Below are positions 49,968 to 59,160 of a stretch of 64,000 bases of DNA, piece after piece. The stretch comes from Paenarthrobacter aurescens (GTDB taxonomy: Bacteria; Actinomycetota; Actinomycetes; Actinomycetales; Micrococcaceae). Under the pieces are notes generated by a model. It worked only from the letters and a program-made list of their open reading frames with translations, made no database searches and was not told the origin of the DNA. The position numbers and the translations under genes are program-made. The first letter of the stretch is position 1, and every line of letters begins with the position of its first letter. The DNA is taken from NCBI RefSeq assembly GCF_025421775.1, contig NZ_JAOEFX010000004.1, positions 186,001 through 250,000 on the forward strand. Reading direction: 5' to 3'.

Positions 49968-50582
49968 ATGAGCAAGCTGACACCCACACCGGGCCAGACC
50001 GTTGGTCCCTTCTACGGCTACGCGCTTCCCTTTAACAAGGACAACGAACTCCTGGCTCCGGGCAGCCCCGGCAGCATCCGCCTGCAGGGCACCGTCTACG
50101 ACGGCTCGGGCAGCACCATCCCGGATGCCATCCTGGAGATCTGGCAGCCGGACTCCGAGGGCAACATCGTGCAGCGCACCGGCTCCCTGGTCCGCGACGG
50201 CTACACCTTCACCGGCTGGGGCCGCGGCTCCGTGGGCAACTCCGGCGTGTACACCTTCACCACGGTCAACCCCGGACCCACGGCACCAGGCGCTGCGGCG
50301 TTCATTTCAGTTGCGGTCTTCGCCCGCGGCCTCATGAACCGCCTCTTCACCCGCGTGTACCTGCCGGAAAACGAGGAAGCGCTGGCCAACGATCCGCTGT
50401 TGAGCTCCTTGGATCCTGAGCGCCGCAAGACGCTCATCGCCCGCCGCGATCCTGACGGCGGCCTCACCTGGGACATCCGTCTGCAGGGTGGCGACGAGAC
50501 CGTCTTCCTGGATTTCCAGAAGGACGGTTCCTTGGATACGAGCGTCAACGCGGACCATTCTGCACGGGAAAACCAGGCATGA
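49968..50582 (+). CDS. pcaG: Protocatechuate 3,4-dioxygenase alpha subunit
   Basis: The 204-residue partner of PcaH, with TPGQTVGPFYGYALPF, IRLQGTVYDGSGSTIPDAILEIWQPDSEGNI, GWGRGSVGNSGVYTFTTVNPG and VFARGLMNRLFTRVYLPE. The His-x-His iron site of the beta subunit is absent, as expected for the alpha subunit. Its stop overlaps the pcaB start (ATGA). Confidence 0.95.
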   Translation: MSKLTPTPGQTVGPFYGYALPFNKDNELLAPGSPGSIRLQGTVYDGSGSTIPDAILEIWQPDSEGNIVQRTGSLVRDGYTFTGWGRGSVGNSGVYTFTTVNPGPTAPGAAAFISVAVFARGLMNRLFTRVYLPENEEALANDPLLSSLDPERRKTLIARRDPDGGLTWDIRLQGGDETVFLDFQKDGSLDTSVNADHSARENQA

Positions 50583-52018
50583 CCGACGGCGACTTCGGCC
50601 TCCTTAGCCCCGTCTCGGCGTCGCCCGCTGTGGCGGCGCTGACGGGCGACCATGCCGTGATCGCGGCGATCCTCGACGTCGAAGCCTCCTGGGCTGCCGT
50701 CCTCGAGGACGCGGGACTTGTCCCCGCCGGATCCGCTGCTGTGGTGGCCGAAGCCGCCGATGCCGGTTCCTACGACATGCTTTCGGTAGCGGAACGCGCC
50801 CAGGGTGGCGGAAACCCGGTGATTCCGCTTCTCGGTGACTTGCGCGCCCGCGTCCGGGAGTTGGACACCACCGGAATCGGCGCCGGTAAAGCTGTCCACA
50901 CCTCGCTGACCAGCCAGGACGTCCTGGACTCCGCCCTCATGCTGCTTGCCAGCCGCACCGTCACGGCGCTGCTGGTCGACGTCAAGGGCACGACGACGGC
51001 GCTCGCTACCTTGGCGGAGCAGCATGCGGACACGCTGTGCGTGGGCAGGAGCCTGACGCAGCATGCGCTTCCGTACACCTTCGGGCTCAAGGCCGCCCAG
51101 TGGTTCCAGAGCGTGGCCGCTGCGGCTGCGCGGCTGGAGTCCCTCGAGTTGCCGGTCCAGTTCGGCGGGGCGGGCGGAACGCTGGCTTCGGCCACGAAGC
51201 TGACTGCTGGTTCTGCCTCCACACCTTTCGACTTGGCTGATGCGCTGGCTGCCAAGCTGGGCCTTGAGCCAGCTCCCGCGCCCTGGCACACCAACCGCCT
51301 GCCCATCACGGCCCTCGGCGATGGGCTCGCTGCCCTGGTCGATTCCTTTGGCAAGATCGCCGCCGATCTCCTGTTCCTGAGCCGCCCGGAAGTTGCCGAG
51401 CTCGGCGAACCGTTGGCCGCCGGCCGCGGAGTTTCCTCGGCCATGCCCCAGAAGCAGAATCCGGTGCTGTCCGTGCTGGTCCGCAGCGCGGCATTGCAGG
51501 CGCCCGGTCCAGCGTCGCAACTGCACCTCGCGGCGGCAACCTTCAACGACGAACGCCCCGACGGTGCCTGGCACAGCGAGTGGCCGGCCCTGCGCCAACT
51601 CCTCGCCTTGGCATTGGGAGCCGCTGGACATCTTCTCGAGCTCACGGAAGGCCTTCGTGTCTTCCCGGAAGCCATGCGCCGGAACCTCGAAATCTCTGGA
51701 CCGCTGCTGCTCAGCGAAGGTGTGGCGGCCGGCGTCGCACCTCTCCTCGGGGAGGACGGGAAGCAGAAGCTGCAGGGCGTCGTCGACGAAACCCTGAAGG
51801 CACCCGCCGCCGAACAGTCCCGCATCTATACCAAGCTGCTGCGCGAAGCCGTCCCTGCCGACAAACTGTCCGATGCGGAGCTTGATGCGCTGCTGGACCC
51901 GGCGAGCTACCTCGGCGAAGCCCAGGAGATCAGCCGCCGCATCCTCGCCGCTTACCCGCACTTCTCCGCGCCAGCCGAAAATCCTGGAAACCCATCGAAA
52001 GGAGCCATTCGTGGCTAA
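50579..52018 (+). CDS. pcaB: 3-carboxy-cis,cis-muconate cycloisomerase
   Basis: The 479-residue protein belongs to the fumarase/argininosuccinate lyase superfamily. It has THTSLTSQDVLDSAL-like and RSLTQHALPYTFGLK segments and the signature SSAMPQKQNPVLS. It converts 3-carboxymuconate to 4-carboxymuconolactone. The start overlaps pcaG by four bases and the end overlaps pcaD by eight. Confidence 0.92.
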   Translation: MTDGDFGLLSPVSASPAVAALTGDHAVIAAILDVEASWAAVLEDAGLVPAGSAAVVAEAADAGSYDMLSVAERAQGGGNPVIPLLGDLRARVRELDTTGIGAGKAVHTSLTSQDVLDSALMLLASRTVTALLVDVKGTTTALATLAEQHADTLCVGRSLTQHALPYTFGLKAAQWFQSVAAAAARLESLELPVQFGGAGGTLASATKLTAGSASTPFDLADALAAKLGLEPAPAPWHTNRLPITALGDGLAALVDSFGKIAADLLFLSRPEVAELGEPLAAGRGVSSAMPQKQNPVLSVLVRSAALQAPGPASQLHLAAATFNDERPDGAWHSEWPALRQLLALALGAAGHLLELTEGLRVFPEAMRRNLEISGPLLLSEGVAAGVAPLLGEDGKQKLQGVVDETLKAPAAEQSRIYTKLLREAVPADKLSDAELDALLDPASYLGEAQEISRRILAAYPHFSAPAENPGNPSKGAIRG

Positions 52019-52814
52019 GCCAACTGTCAAGGCCGTGCTGCTGTCCCCGCAGCGCGAATTGGGAGCCAAGCCGCTCCTGGTGGTGGGTCCGTCGCTGGGC
52101 ACCTCCACGATTCTCTGGACGGAAACCGCGGCCCTCCTGGGCAATGACTATGACGTCATCGGCTGGGACCTCCCCGGCCACGGCATCTCGCCGACCGTCA
52201 CCGAAGGTTTCGATATCGCGGAACTGGCTGACGCCGTCGTCGACCTTGTTGACTCTGTGAGCCCCGGCGCGAAGTTCCATTACGCGGGTGTTTCGATGGG
52301 TGGGGCCACCGGCCTGCAGCTCGGCATCAAGCACGGCGACCGCCTGAACAGCCTGTCCGTCCAGTGCAGCGGTGCCAAGCTGGGCACACCGGAAGGCTGG
52401 CTGGAACGCGCGGAGACCGTCCGCAAACTCGGCACTCCCGTGATGATCCAAGGCTCGGCGGAACGCTGGTTCGCACCCGGTTTCATGGACCGCCAGCCGG
52501 AAATCAGCAGCCGACTTCTGCACTCCCTGCGCGACGCCGACCGCTTTGGTTACTCATTCTGCTGCGAAGCCCTCGCTGCGTTCGACGTGCGCGAGCAGCT
52601 CGGCAGCATCGCTGTTCCAACCCAGGCGATCGCCGGCAGCGAGGACACGGTTGCTCCGCCGTCGTTCGCTGAAGCTGTTGCCGCTGGCATCACCGCGGGC
52701 GGCGGTACCGCCACGGCTGAAACGCTCGACGGCGTAGGTCACCTCGCGCCCGCCGAGGCGCCGGCAGCTGTGGCTGAACTGATGCGCACCTTCATGAAGG
52801 AGAACGGACGATGA
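52011..52814 (+). CDS. pcaD: 3-oxoadipate enol-lactonase
   Basis: The 267-residue alpha/beta hydrolase has GWDLPGHGISP, the nucleophile elbow AGVSMGGATG, the acid in GSEDTVAPP and the catalytic His in DGVGHLAPAEAP. It hydrolyses beta-ketoadipate enol-lactone. GTG 52011 is chosen because GAAAGGAG lies seven bases upstream. In many actinobacteria PcaD is fused to PcaC as PcaL; here the two genes are separate and overlap by four bases. Confidence 0.92.
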   Translation: MAKPTVKAVLLSPQRELGAKPLLVVGPSLGTSTILWTETAALLGNDYDVIGWDLPGHGISPTVTEGFDIAELADAVVDLVDSVSPGAKFHYAGVSMGGATGLQLGIKHGDRLNSLSVQCSGAKLGTPEGWLERAETVRKLGTPVMIQGSAERWFAPGFMDRQPEISSRLLHSLRDADRFGYSFCCEALAAFDVREQLGSIAVPTQAIAGSEDTVAPPSFAEAVAAGITAGGGTATAETLDGVGHLAPAEAPAAVAELMRTFMKENGR

Positions 52815-53257
52815 CCCCTGAATCCCAGCACAATGGTGCTGTTCAGCCCGACGCAACTACGCAGGACATTTACGACGCCGGCATGGTGGTCCGCCGTGAA
52901 GTGCTCGGAAACGCGCACGTGGACCGCGCGAACGCCAACAAGGATTCCTTTACCGAGGATTACCAGGACATGATCACCAGGATCGCCTGGGGTGGCATCT
53001 GGACGCGGCCCGGCCTGAGCCGGCAAATGCGCTCCGCCGTCACCCTCACAGCGCTGGTGGCACACGGTCACTGGGAGGAGCTCGCCATGCACGTCCGGGC
53101 GGCCCTCAACAACGGCCTGAGCAGGGACGAGATCAAGGAAATCCTGCTGCAGACAGCTATCTATTGCAGTGTTCCGTCGGCCAATTCGGCCTTCAAAACG
53201 GCCCAAAAAGTATTCGCCGAGATCGACGCGGCTTCCCCCTCCAACGAACCCAACTGA
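52811..53257 (+). CDS. pcaC: 4-carboxymuconolactone decarboxylase
   Basis: The 148-residue CMD-family protein has YDAGMVVRREVLGNAHVDRA, FQDMITRIAWGGIWTRPGLSRQMRSAVTLTALVAHGHWEELAMHVRAALNNGLSRDEIKE and AIYCSVPSANSAF. It decarboxylates 4-carboxymuconolactone to the enol-lactone used by PcaD. ATGA overlap with pcaD gives coupling. Confidence 0.93.
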   Translation: MTPESQHNGAVQPDATTQDIYDAGMVVRREVLGNAHVDRANANKDSFTEDYQDMITRIAWGGIWTRPGLSRQMRSAVTLTALVAHGHWEELAMHVRAALNNGLSRDEIKEILLQTAIYCSVPSANSAFKTAQKVFAEIDAASPSNEPN

Positions 53258-53313
53258 GTCGCACTTCAGGTCGTTCTGAACGCTGAAAACGGCCTGAACT
53301 GCCACTCAGTTGG
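53250..53313 (+). other. Hairpin inside the pca operon, between pcaC and pcaF
   Basis: Arms CCAACTGAGT + TTCAGG pair with CCTGAA + ACTCAGTTGG, separated by symmetric five-base internal loops. It overlaps the pcaC stop. It could be an RNA processing or partial attenuation site separating pcaHGBDC from pcaFIJ. Confidence 0.5.
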
Positions 53314-53333
53314 GCAGATAGAAAGTGAAACCC

Positions 53334-54554
53334 ATGAACCAGGCTTTTGTGTACGACGCCGTGCGCACTCCCTTTGGTAAGTTCGGCTCCGGCCTTGCTG
53401 CGGTCCGTCCCGATGACCTTGCTGCGCACGTGGTCCGTGAGTCCGTTCGCCGGGCGCCGGGGCTGGATGTTGAGCGGATCGACGAAGTCGTGTTCGGCAA
53501 CGCCAACGGTGCCGGCGAGGAAAACCGCAACGTTGCCCGCATGGCCACTTTGTTGGCTGGCCTGCCGGTGTCCATTCCGGGAACCTCGGTCAATCGGCTG
53601 TGCGGCTCGTCCCTGGATGCGGCGATCATTGCGTCGCGGCAGATCAACGCCGGCGACGCTGAGCTGATGCTGGTGGGCGGCGCCGAATCCATGTCCCGTG
53701 CGCCCTGGGTTTTGCCGAAGACGTCCAAGCCCTACCCGGCCGGTGACATGACCTTGGCCTCCACCACGCTCGGTTGGCGTTTGGTGAACCCGGCCATGAA
53801 CAAGGACTGGACCATCTCCCTGGGCGAGGCCACGGAACGGCTGCGCGAGAAGTACGGGATTACGCGGGAACGCCAGGACCAGTTTGCTGCGGATTCGCAC
53901 AACCTGGCCGACGCTGCGTGGAACGAAGGCTTCTACGATGCTTTGGTGACAGCGGTGCCGGGCACCGACCTTGTCCGGGACGAGGGCATCCGTGCCGGTT
54001 CTTCGGCGGAGAAGCTCGCTGGTTTGAAGACCGTCTTCCGTCCCGAGGCTGCCGGGCCCGACGGCGGTACGGTCACCGCCGGGAACGCCTCGCCTTTGTC
54101 TGACGGTGCTTCGGCGGCGTGGATCGGTTCGGAAGCTGCTTCCTCGATCCTCGGCATGGAGCCCCTCGCCCGCATCGCCGGCCGCGGTGCGCATGGCAAC
54201 GACCCCCAGTTCTTCGGCTTCGCCCCGGTGGAGGCCGCGAACAAGGCCCTCGCGAAGGCGGGCATCGGCTGGGACCAGGTGGGCGCCGTCGAACTTAACG
54301 AAGCGTTCGCCGCGCAATCACTGGCATGCGTTGACGCGTGGGGGATCGACCCCGGAATCGTGAACCAGCACGGCGGGGCGATCGCGATGGGCCACCCGCT
54401 CGGTGCCTCCGGTACCCGCATCCTCGGCACCCTGGCCCGGTCCCTGCAGGCTTCCGGCCAACGCTGGGGTGTCGCGGCGATCTGCATCGGCGTGGGCCAA
54501 GGCCTGGCTGTGGTGCTCGAAAACGTTACTGCCGGTGTTTCGGAAGGAGTCTAA
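53334..54554 (+). CDS. pcaF: Beta-ketoadipyl-CoA thiolase
   Basis: From ATG 53334 the protein is 406 residues with thiolase motifs: the nucleophilic Cys in VNRLCGSSLDAAI, NEAFAAQ, the acid-base His in GGAIAMGHPLGASGTR, and the second Cys in AICIGVGQGLAVVLE. It cleaves beta-ketoadipyl-CoA to succinyl-CoA and acetyl-CoA, the last step of the pathway. Context supports this over a general acetyl-CoA acyltransferase. Confidence 0.92.
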   Translation: MNQAFVYDAVRTPFGKFGSGLAAVRPDDLAAHVVRESVRRAPGLDVERIDEVVFGNANGAGEENRNVARMATLLAGLPVSIPGTSVNRLCGSSLDAAIIASRQINAGDAELMLVGGAESMSRAPWVLPKTSKPYPAGDMTLASTTLGWRLVNPAMNKDWTISLGEATERLREKYGITRERQDQFAADSHNLADAAWNEGFYDALVTAVPGTDLVRDEGIRAGSSAEKLAGLKTVFRPEAAGPDGGTVTAGNASPLSDGASAAWIGSEAASSILGMEPLARIAGRGAHGNDPQFFGFAPVEAANKALAKAGIGWDQVGAVELNEAFAAQSLACVDAWGIDPGIVNQHGGAIAMGHPLGASGTRILGTLARSLQASGQRWGVAAICIGVGQGLAVVLENVTAGVSEGV

Positions 54555-54559
54555 GGATC

Positions 54560-55243
54560 ATGCTGAATTTCATTGACACTGTTGGCGAGGCTGTCGCCGG
54601 CATCAAGGACGGCTCCACGGTGATGATCGGCGGGTTCGGCAACGCCGGGCAGCCGTTCGAACTGATCGACGCCCTCATGGATTGCGGCGCGAAGGACCTG
54701 ACCGTGGTCAACAACAACGCCGGCCAGGGCGACCAAGGCCTGGCGTTGCTGATCAAGGAGGGCCGGGTCCGCAAGATGATCTGCTCCTTCCCGCGGCAGT
54801 CCGATTCCTGGCACTTCGACGCCAAGTTCCACGCCGGTGAGATCGAGCTGGAGCTGGTCCCGCAGGGCAACCTGGCTGAGCGCATCCGGGCCGCGGGCGC
54901 GGGTATTGGTGGATTCTTCACTCCGACCGGTTACGGCACCACGCTGGCTGAGGGCAAGGAAACCCGCATTATCGATGGACGGGGCCAGGTGTTCGAAACG
55001 CCGATCCACGCCGACGTCGCCCTGATCAAGGCACTCAAAGCCGACGGCAAGGGCAACCTCGTGTACCGCAAGACCGCCCGCAACTTCGGCCCGATCATGG
55101 CCGCCGCTGCCAAGCACACCATCGTGCAGGTATCGGAGATTGTGCCCACCGGTTCCCTGGACCCGGAGAACGTGGTGACACCCGGTATTTACGTCAACAG
55201 CGTGGTCCGCGTCGGCGGTTCCAGCGCAGAACAGGTGGCCTGA
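54560..55243 (+). CDS. pcaI: 3-oxoadipate CoA-transferase subunit A
   Basis: The 227-residue alpha subunit has TVMIGGFGNAGQPFELIDAL, NNAGQGDQGLALLIKEGRVRKMICSFPRQ and GIGGFFTPTGYGTTLAEGKETR. With PcaJ it moves CoA from succinyl-CoA to beta-ketoadipate. AAGGA precedes the ATG, five bases after pcaF. Confidence 0.93.
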   Translation: MLNFIDTVGEAVAGIKDGSTVMIGGFGNAGQPFELIDALMDCGAKDLTVVNNNAGQGDQGLALLIKEGRVRKMICSFPRQSDSWHFDAKFHAGEIELELVPQGNLAERIRAAGAGIGGFFTPTGYGTTLAEGKETRIIDGRGQVFETPIHADVALIKALKADGKGNLVYRKTARNFGPIMAAAAKHTIVQVSEIVPTGSLDPENVVTPGIYVNSVVRVGGSSAEQVA

Positions 55244-55245
55244 TT

Positions 55246-55914
55246 ATGAGCACCCAAACAAGCATCCAGACCTCCGAGAAGCCGTTGGGCCGCGACGAGC
55301 TCGCCCAGTTGGTGGCCCGCGACATCGTGCCCGGCTCATTCGTGAACCTGGGCATTGGCCAGCCGACGCTCGTGTCCAACTACCTCACCGAAGAACAGAA
55401 CATCACGCTCCACACGGAGAACGGGATGCTCGGCATGGGCCCGGCCGCTGAAGGCGAGGAGATTGACGGCGATCTCATCAACGCCGGCAAGATCCCCGTC
55501 ACCGAACTGCCCGGAGCCTCGTACTTCCACCACGCCGACTCGTTCGCGATCATGCGCGGCGGGCATCTGGACATCTGCGTGCTCGGCGCGTTCCAGGTAT
55601 CCGCCACCGGCGACCTCGCCAACTGGCACACTGGCGCCCCGGACGCCATCCCCGCCGTTGGCGGCGCAATGGATCTCGCAACGGGTGCCAAGGACGTCTT
55701 CGTGATGATGACCTTGCTGACCCGTGAGGGCGTGTCCAAACTCGTGGAGCAGTGCACGTACCCGCTCACCGGCGTCGGCTGCGTCACCCGCGTGTACACG
55801 GACAAAGCCGTCTTCCTCACCGGACCCGACGGCGTCACCGTCCGCGAGACGTTCGGTTGCACCTTCGAGGAAATCCAGGAGCTCGTACCCCTGCCGTTGA
55901 AAAAGGCGGAGTAG
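55246..55914 (+). CDS. pcaJ: 3-oxoadipate CoA-transferase subunit B
   Basis: The 222-residue beta subunit has the catalytic Glu in TENGMLGMGP, SFVNLGIGQPTLVSNYL near the start and GGHLDICVLGAFQVSATGDLANW. It begins two bases after pcaI and is the last structural gene before the regulator. Confidence 0.93.
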   Translation: MSTQTSIQTSEKPLGRDELAQLVARDIVPGSFVNLGIGQPTLVSNYLTEEQNITLHTENGMLGMGPAAEGEEIDGDLINAGKIPVTELPGASYFHHADSFAIMRGGHLDICVLGAFQVSATGDLANWHTGAPDAIPAVGGAMDLATGAKDVFVMMTLLTREGVSKLVEQCTYPLTGVGCVTRVYTDKAVFLTGPDGVTVRETFGCTFEEIQELVPLPLKKAE

Positions 55915-56008
55915 GCCCCGCAAGTTTGGGCTCCTCGTTGAGAGGCCCGCTCTGCGCGCTATTTCTTGAACCAAAAGCGCAGATCAGGCCCCGCAACGCA
56001 CCCTAGGA

Positions 56009-56821
56009 TTGGTAACCATGACCGACTCCGCAGTTACCCCGCAGGCCAGCGACCAGTATGTCCAGTCGTTGGCCCGCGGGCTTTCGGTGATACGGGCGTT
56101 CGACGCGAACAACCCGGTGATGACGCTTAGCGAAGTCGCAGCCCGCACGGACCTGACCCGCGCCACGGCACGCCGTTTCCTGCACACCTTGGTTGAGCTG
56201 GGCTACGTCCGCACCGACGGCAAGACCTTCGCGCTCACGGCCAAGGTGCTGCAGCTTGGCTACTCCTACTTGTCGGCGCTGTCCCTGCCGCAGCTGGCCC
56301 AGCCACACCTGGAGCAGCTGAGCCTGAAACTGGGGGAGTCGACGTCGGCCGCGGTCCTCGACGGCCCGGACATCTTCTATGTGGCCCGCGTCGCCACGCG
56401 CCGGATCATGAACGTCGGCATCACAGTCGGCACACGCTTCCCGGCCTACGCCACGTCCATGGGTCGGGTCCTGCTCGCCGGATTGCCGCAGGCCAAACTT
56501 GAGGCTTATCTGGCCGGGGCTGAGTTGAAAGCCCTCACGCCGCGAACCGTTGCCAGCGCGCCCGACCTGAGGGCCGCCGTCCAGCGCGTCCGTGCGCAAG
56601 GCTGGTGCCTGCTCGACCAGGAGCTCGAAATCGGACTGATGTCCATCGCGGCGCCGGTATGGAACCACAACAATGGCGACAACGTCGCAGCGATCAACGT
56701 GTCCCTGCAGGCCCAAGCGGTCGCAGCGCAGCCGGACCCGGACGCGTACCTCGAGTCAGTGCGACAGGAAGTGGTGGCCACAGCCAACGCCATTTCGCAG
56801 GACGTCTCAGCGAAGCACTGA
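56009..56821 (+). CDS. pcaR: IclR-family pca regulon regulator
   Basis: A 270-residue regulator with the IclR winged helix (SLARGLSVIRAFDANNPVMTLSEVAARTDLTRATARRFLHTLVELGYV) and effector domain. The latter has GPDIFYVARVATRRIMNVGITVGTRFPAYATSMGRVLLAGLP and CLLDQELEIGLMSIAAPVWNHN, as in PcaR/PobR proteins that bind beta-ketoadipate or protocatechuate. It is separated by 94 bases from pcaJ and probably activates the operon. Confidence 0.88.
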   Translation: MVTMTDSAVTPQASDQYVQSLARGLSVIRAFDANNPVMTLSEVAARTDLTRATARRFLHTLVELGYVRTDGKTFALTAKVLQLGYSYLSALSLPQLAQPHLEQLSLKLGESTSAAVLDGPDIFYVARVATRRIMNVGITVGTRFPAYATSMGRVLLAGLPQAKLEAYLAGAELKALTPRTVASAPDLRAAVQRVRAQGWCLLDQELEIGLMSIAAPVWNHNNGDNVAAINVSLQAQAVAAQPDPDAYLESVRQEVVATANAISQDVSAKH

Positions 56822-57166
56822 TTACTTCCGGATCGCTGCCAACCGCGTCTCGAGGATCCGGCGCACCAGTGAGTCCGGCACGGGGTTGTCCGCCGAAAAC
56901 CGCAACGTCCCCGGCGACCAGGAGTAACCGCCCAGCTCCTCCGACATTTCCGGCAGGATCTGTCCACTGAACGGATACAGTGCCAGGTGCTTCTTGGTTT
57001 CGAGCACACTCAGAAAGCCCTTGCCATCAACCGTCAGCGCGGGCATTCCGTAGCTGACGCCTTCTTCGGCGTCGGGGGCCAACTCGCGGGCGATCCCCAC
57101 AATCCGCTCCAGAATCGAGCGATTGCCCTCGCTGACGTTCTCCAGATATTCGGTGACGGTGCCCAT
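56822..57166 (-). CDS. DUF1801 / YdhG-like protein
   Basis: From ATG 57166 the protein is 114 residues: GTVTEYLENVSEGNRSILERIVGIARELAPDAEEGVSYGMPAL, FLSVLETKKHLALYPFSGQILPEM and LRFSADNPVPDSLVRRILETRL. This is the DUF1801 pattern and a distant paralogue of the gene at 873. There is no clear ribosome site, so leaderless start or upstream GTG cannot be excluded. It abuts pcaR tail to tail. Confidence 0.75.
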   Translation of the reverse strand: MGTVTEYLENVSEGNRSILERIVGIARELAPDAEEGVSYGMPALTVDGKGFLSVLETKKHLALYPFSGQILPEMSEELGGYSWSPGTLRFSADNPVPDSLVRRILETRLAAIRK

Positions 57167-57211
57167 AGGGACATGGTTCACCCAAGTCGGGCCGAATGCC
57201 ACACTTGGGAC

Positions 57212-58603
57212 ATGAGCCCACTCGTCAATGGTGGTTGGAGCCCCGCGGACCAAGACCATGCCCGTGGGAAAGCCGCCCGGGAATCGCTGCCGCGCAGCGC
57301 CCAAGGGATCTTCGCGACGCCGGAGCGAAACCCCGTGGCCATTCTTGAGGAGCAACACACCTCGAGGTTGGCGCACTTGGTTCCTGTTCGTGTTGGGCGG
57401 ATGCTGCAGACGCCGTTCGCCTTCTTCCGGGGAGCCGCTGCCGTCATGGCGGGCGACCTTGCCCATGAGCAGACTTCCGGACATCAGGTGGTGGCTTGCG
57501 GCGACGCGCATCTGGCCAACTTTGGTTTGTACGCGTCCCCCGAGCGGCGCTTGGTCTTCGACCTCAACGACTTTGACGAGGTCTTCCCGGCGCCGTGGGA
57601 ATGGGACGTCAAGAGGCTCACGGCAAGTATCTGGCTGAGCGGACGCAACAGCGGGCACTCCGAAGAGCAGTGCCGCACCGCCGCAGAAGCTGCTGCACGT
57701 TCGTACCGCCTGGCCATGCGGAGGTTGTTCGAGGGAACAGCCGCGGAACGGTACTACTTCCAAGTCGACACGGACATCCTGACGGCGACCATGGCATCGG
57801 CAGGCATCCTGGACAAGGACATGAAGAAAGCCAAGCGACGCACCTCGGAGCAGGTCCTGGCGAAGATGACGGCTGAAACTGTCCACGGGGAGCCGAGGAT
57901 CGTGGACCAGTGGCCGCTGGTCTACCACCCGGAAACAGCGACGTTGGATCGCGTGAGCGCGCTCTTCGAGCTGTACCGAAGCTCGTTGCGGGCCGATACT
58001 GCCGTGTTGGTAAGCCAGTACCGGCTAGTCGACGTAGCGCTGAGGGTAGTCGGTGTCGGCAGCGTGGGCACGCGGTGCTGGGTGATCCTGATGCTGGGAC
58101 CGTCCGGGGAGCCGCTCTTCCTGCAAGCCAAGGAGGTGCAACGTTCGGTGTTGGAGAGCCATGGTGGTGCCCGGCCGTCCTCCGATGTCGTGCGGTTGCT
58201 GACGAACTTTGGCCAGGGCTACCGCGCCGTGGCCGGGCAACGGATCATGCAGGCGCAGTCAGACCCTTTCCTTGGATGGGTAGGCAACACAGTGGAGACC
58301 GATGGCCAGTTGCGCGACTACTTCGTCCGGCAATTCCGCGACATGAAGGGCTCCTTCGCGGTGGATCAGCTGGGCCCGGGGCCCCTGACGGACTACGCCC
58401 GGCTGTGCGGCGGAGTGCTCGCCCGCGCGCATTCCCAAACCCCCGGCAGTGCGTTTATCGCAGGCTACTTGGGCCGTTCGGACGTGTTCGACAAGGCAAT
58501 GGCGGGATGGGCGAAGTGCTACGCCGACCAGACCGAGAAGGATCATGCGGAGTTGGAACGCGCAGTCCGGACAGGCCGCCTCGACGCTGAGAGCGGCATC
58601 TGA
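57212..58603 (+). CDS. DUF2252 domain protein
   Basis: A 463-residue protein with the DUF2252 pattern: RVGRMLQTPFAFFRGAAAVMAGDLA, VACGDAHLANFGLYASPERRLVFDLNDFDEVFPAPWEWDVKRLTAS and GVGSVGTRCWVILMLG. HGDxHxxNF-type and DFND segments resemble phosphotransferase (kinase-like fold) active sites, so a kinase-type role is possible. Function is not established. GGGA lies close to the ATG. Confidence 0.85.
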   Translation: MSPLVNGGWSPADQDHARGKAARESLPRSAQGIFATPERNPVAILEEQHTSRLAHLVPVRVGRMLQTPFAFFRGAAAVMAGDLAHEQTSGHQVVACGDAHLANFGLYASPERRLVFDLNDFDEVFPAPWEWDVKRLTASIWLSGRNSGHSEEQCRTAAEAAARSYRLAMRRLFEGTAAERYYFQVDTDILTATMASAGILDKDMKKAKRRTSEQVLAKMTAETVHGEPRIVDQWPLVYHPETATLDRVSALFELYRSSLRADTAVLVSQYRLVDVALRVVGVGSVGTRCWVILMLGPSGEPLFLQAKEVQRSVLESHGGARPSSDVVRLLTNFGQGYRAVAGQRIMQAQSDPFLGWVGNTVETDGQLRDYFVRQFRDMKGSFAVDQLGPGPLTDYARLCGGVLARAHSQTPGSAFIAGYLGRSDVFDKAMAGWAKCYADQTEKDHAELERAVRTGRLDAESGI

Positions 58604-58625
58604 CCCGGCTGCGCGGTCCAGATGT

Positions 58626-59024
58626 TTAGCGCTCCGGGATCACCGCGATGCCCTGGATTTCGATCAGGGCCTCTTTCTGCCACAGGCGCGTGACGCCGAT
58701 ACCGGCCATCGCGGGGTATTGAGAGCCTGCCATGTCACGCCAGATGCGCCCGATCTCGCGGCCATTGGCCATGTAGTCGTCCACGTCCGTGAGGTAGATG
58801 GTCACGTTGACCAGGTCCTCGGGCTGTCCGCCGGCCTCGCGCAAGGTGGTGATGACGTTGGAGAACGCCTGCGTGAACTGCTCCACGATGCCGCCGGGAA
58901 CGATGTTCATGTTCTTGTCCAAGGCCGTCTGCCCGCCCAGGAAAACAGTGTTTCCGGCAAGAATGCCGTGCGCGAAACCCGATGGCTTGGGCAGCGATTC
59001 CGGGTTGATCGTCTGGTGGCTCAT
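58626..59024 (-). CDS. RidA-family protein
   Basis: The 132-residue protein resembles RidA/YjgF: GFAHGILAGNTVFLGGQTALDKNMNIVPGGIVEQFTQAFSNVITTLREAGGQPEDLVNVTIYLTDVDDY and the end EIQGIAVIPE. Relatives in aromatic clusters hydrolyse aminomuconate-type imines. It lies divergent from the aryl-CoA cluster at 59161 and may work with it. The start has GAGGAGGAA. Confidence 0.85.
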   Translation of the reverse strand: MSHQTINPESLPKPSGFAHGILAGNTVFLGGQTALDKNMNIVPGGIVEQFTQAFSNVITTLREAGGQPEDLVNVTIYLTDVDDYMANGREIGRIWRDMAGSQYPAMAGIGVTRLWQKEALIEIQGIAVIPER

Positions 59025-59106
59025 GCTGTTCCTCCTCGTTGTGGCAACTGCAAAAACTTTTGGAAAGCCTCTGTGCAGATCATTTCTGCCGTGCTACGTT
59101 GAGCAT

Positions 59107-59135
59107 ATGTGACGATCGTAAAAAAGTCGACACAT
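59107..59135. promoter_or_regulatory. Inverted repeat before the aromatic acid operon
   Basis: ATGTGACGA and TCGACACAT form an 8-of-9 inverted repeat across 11 bases, between the divergent RidA and FAH-family genes. It could be an operator for a MarR/GntR-type regulator encoded outside the window. Confidence 0.4.
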
Positions 59136-59160
59136 CACAAAGACTCGAAGGGAACCCGCA

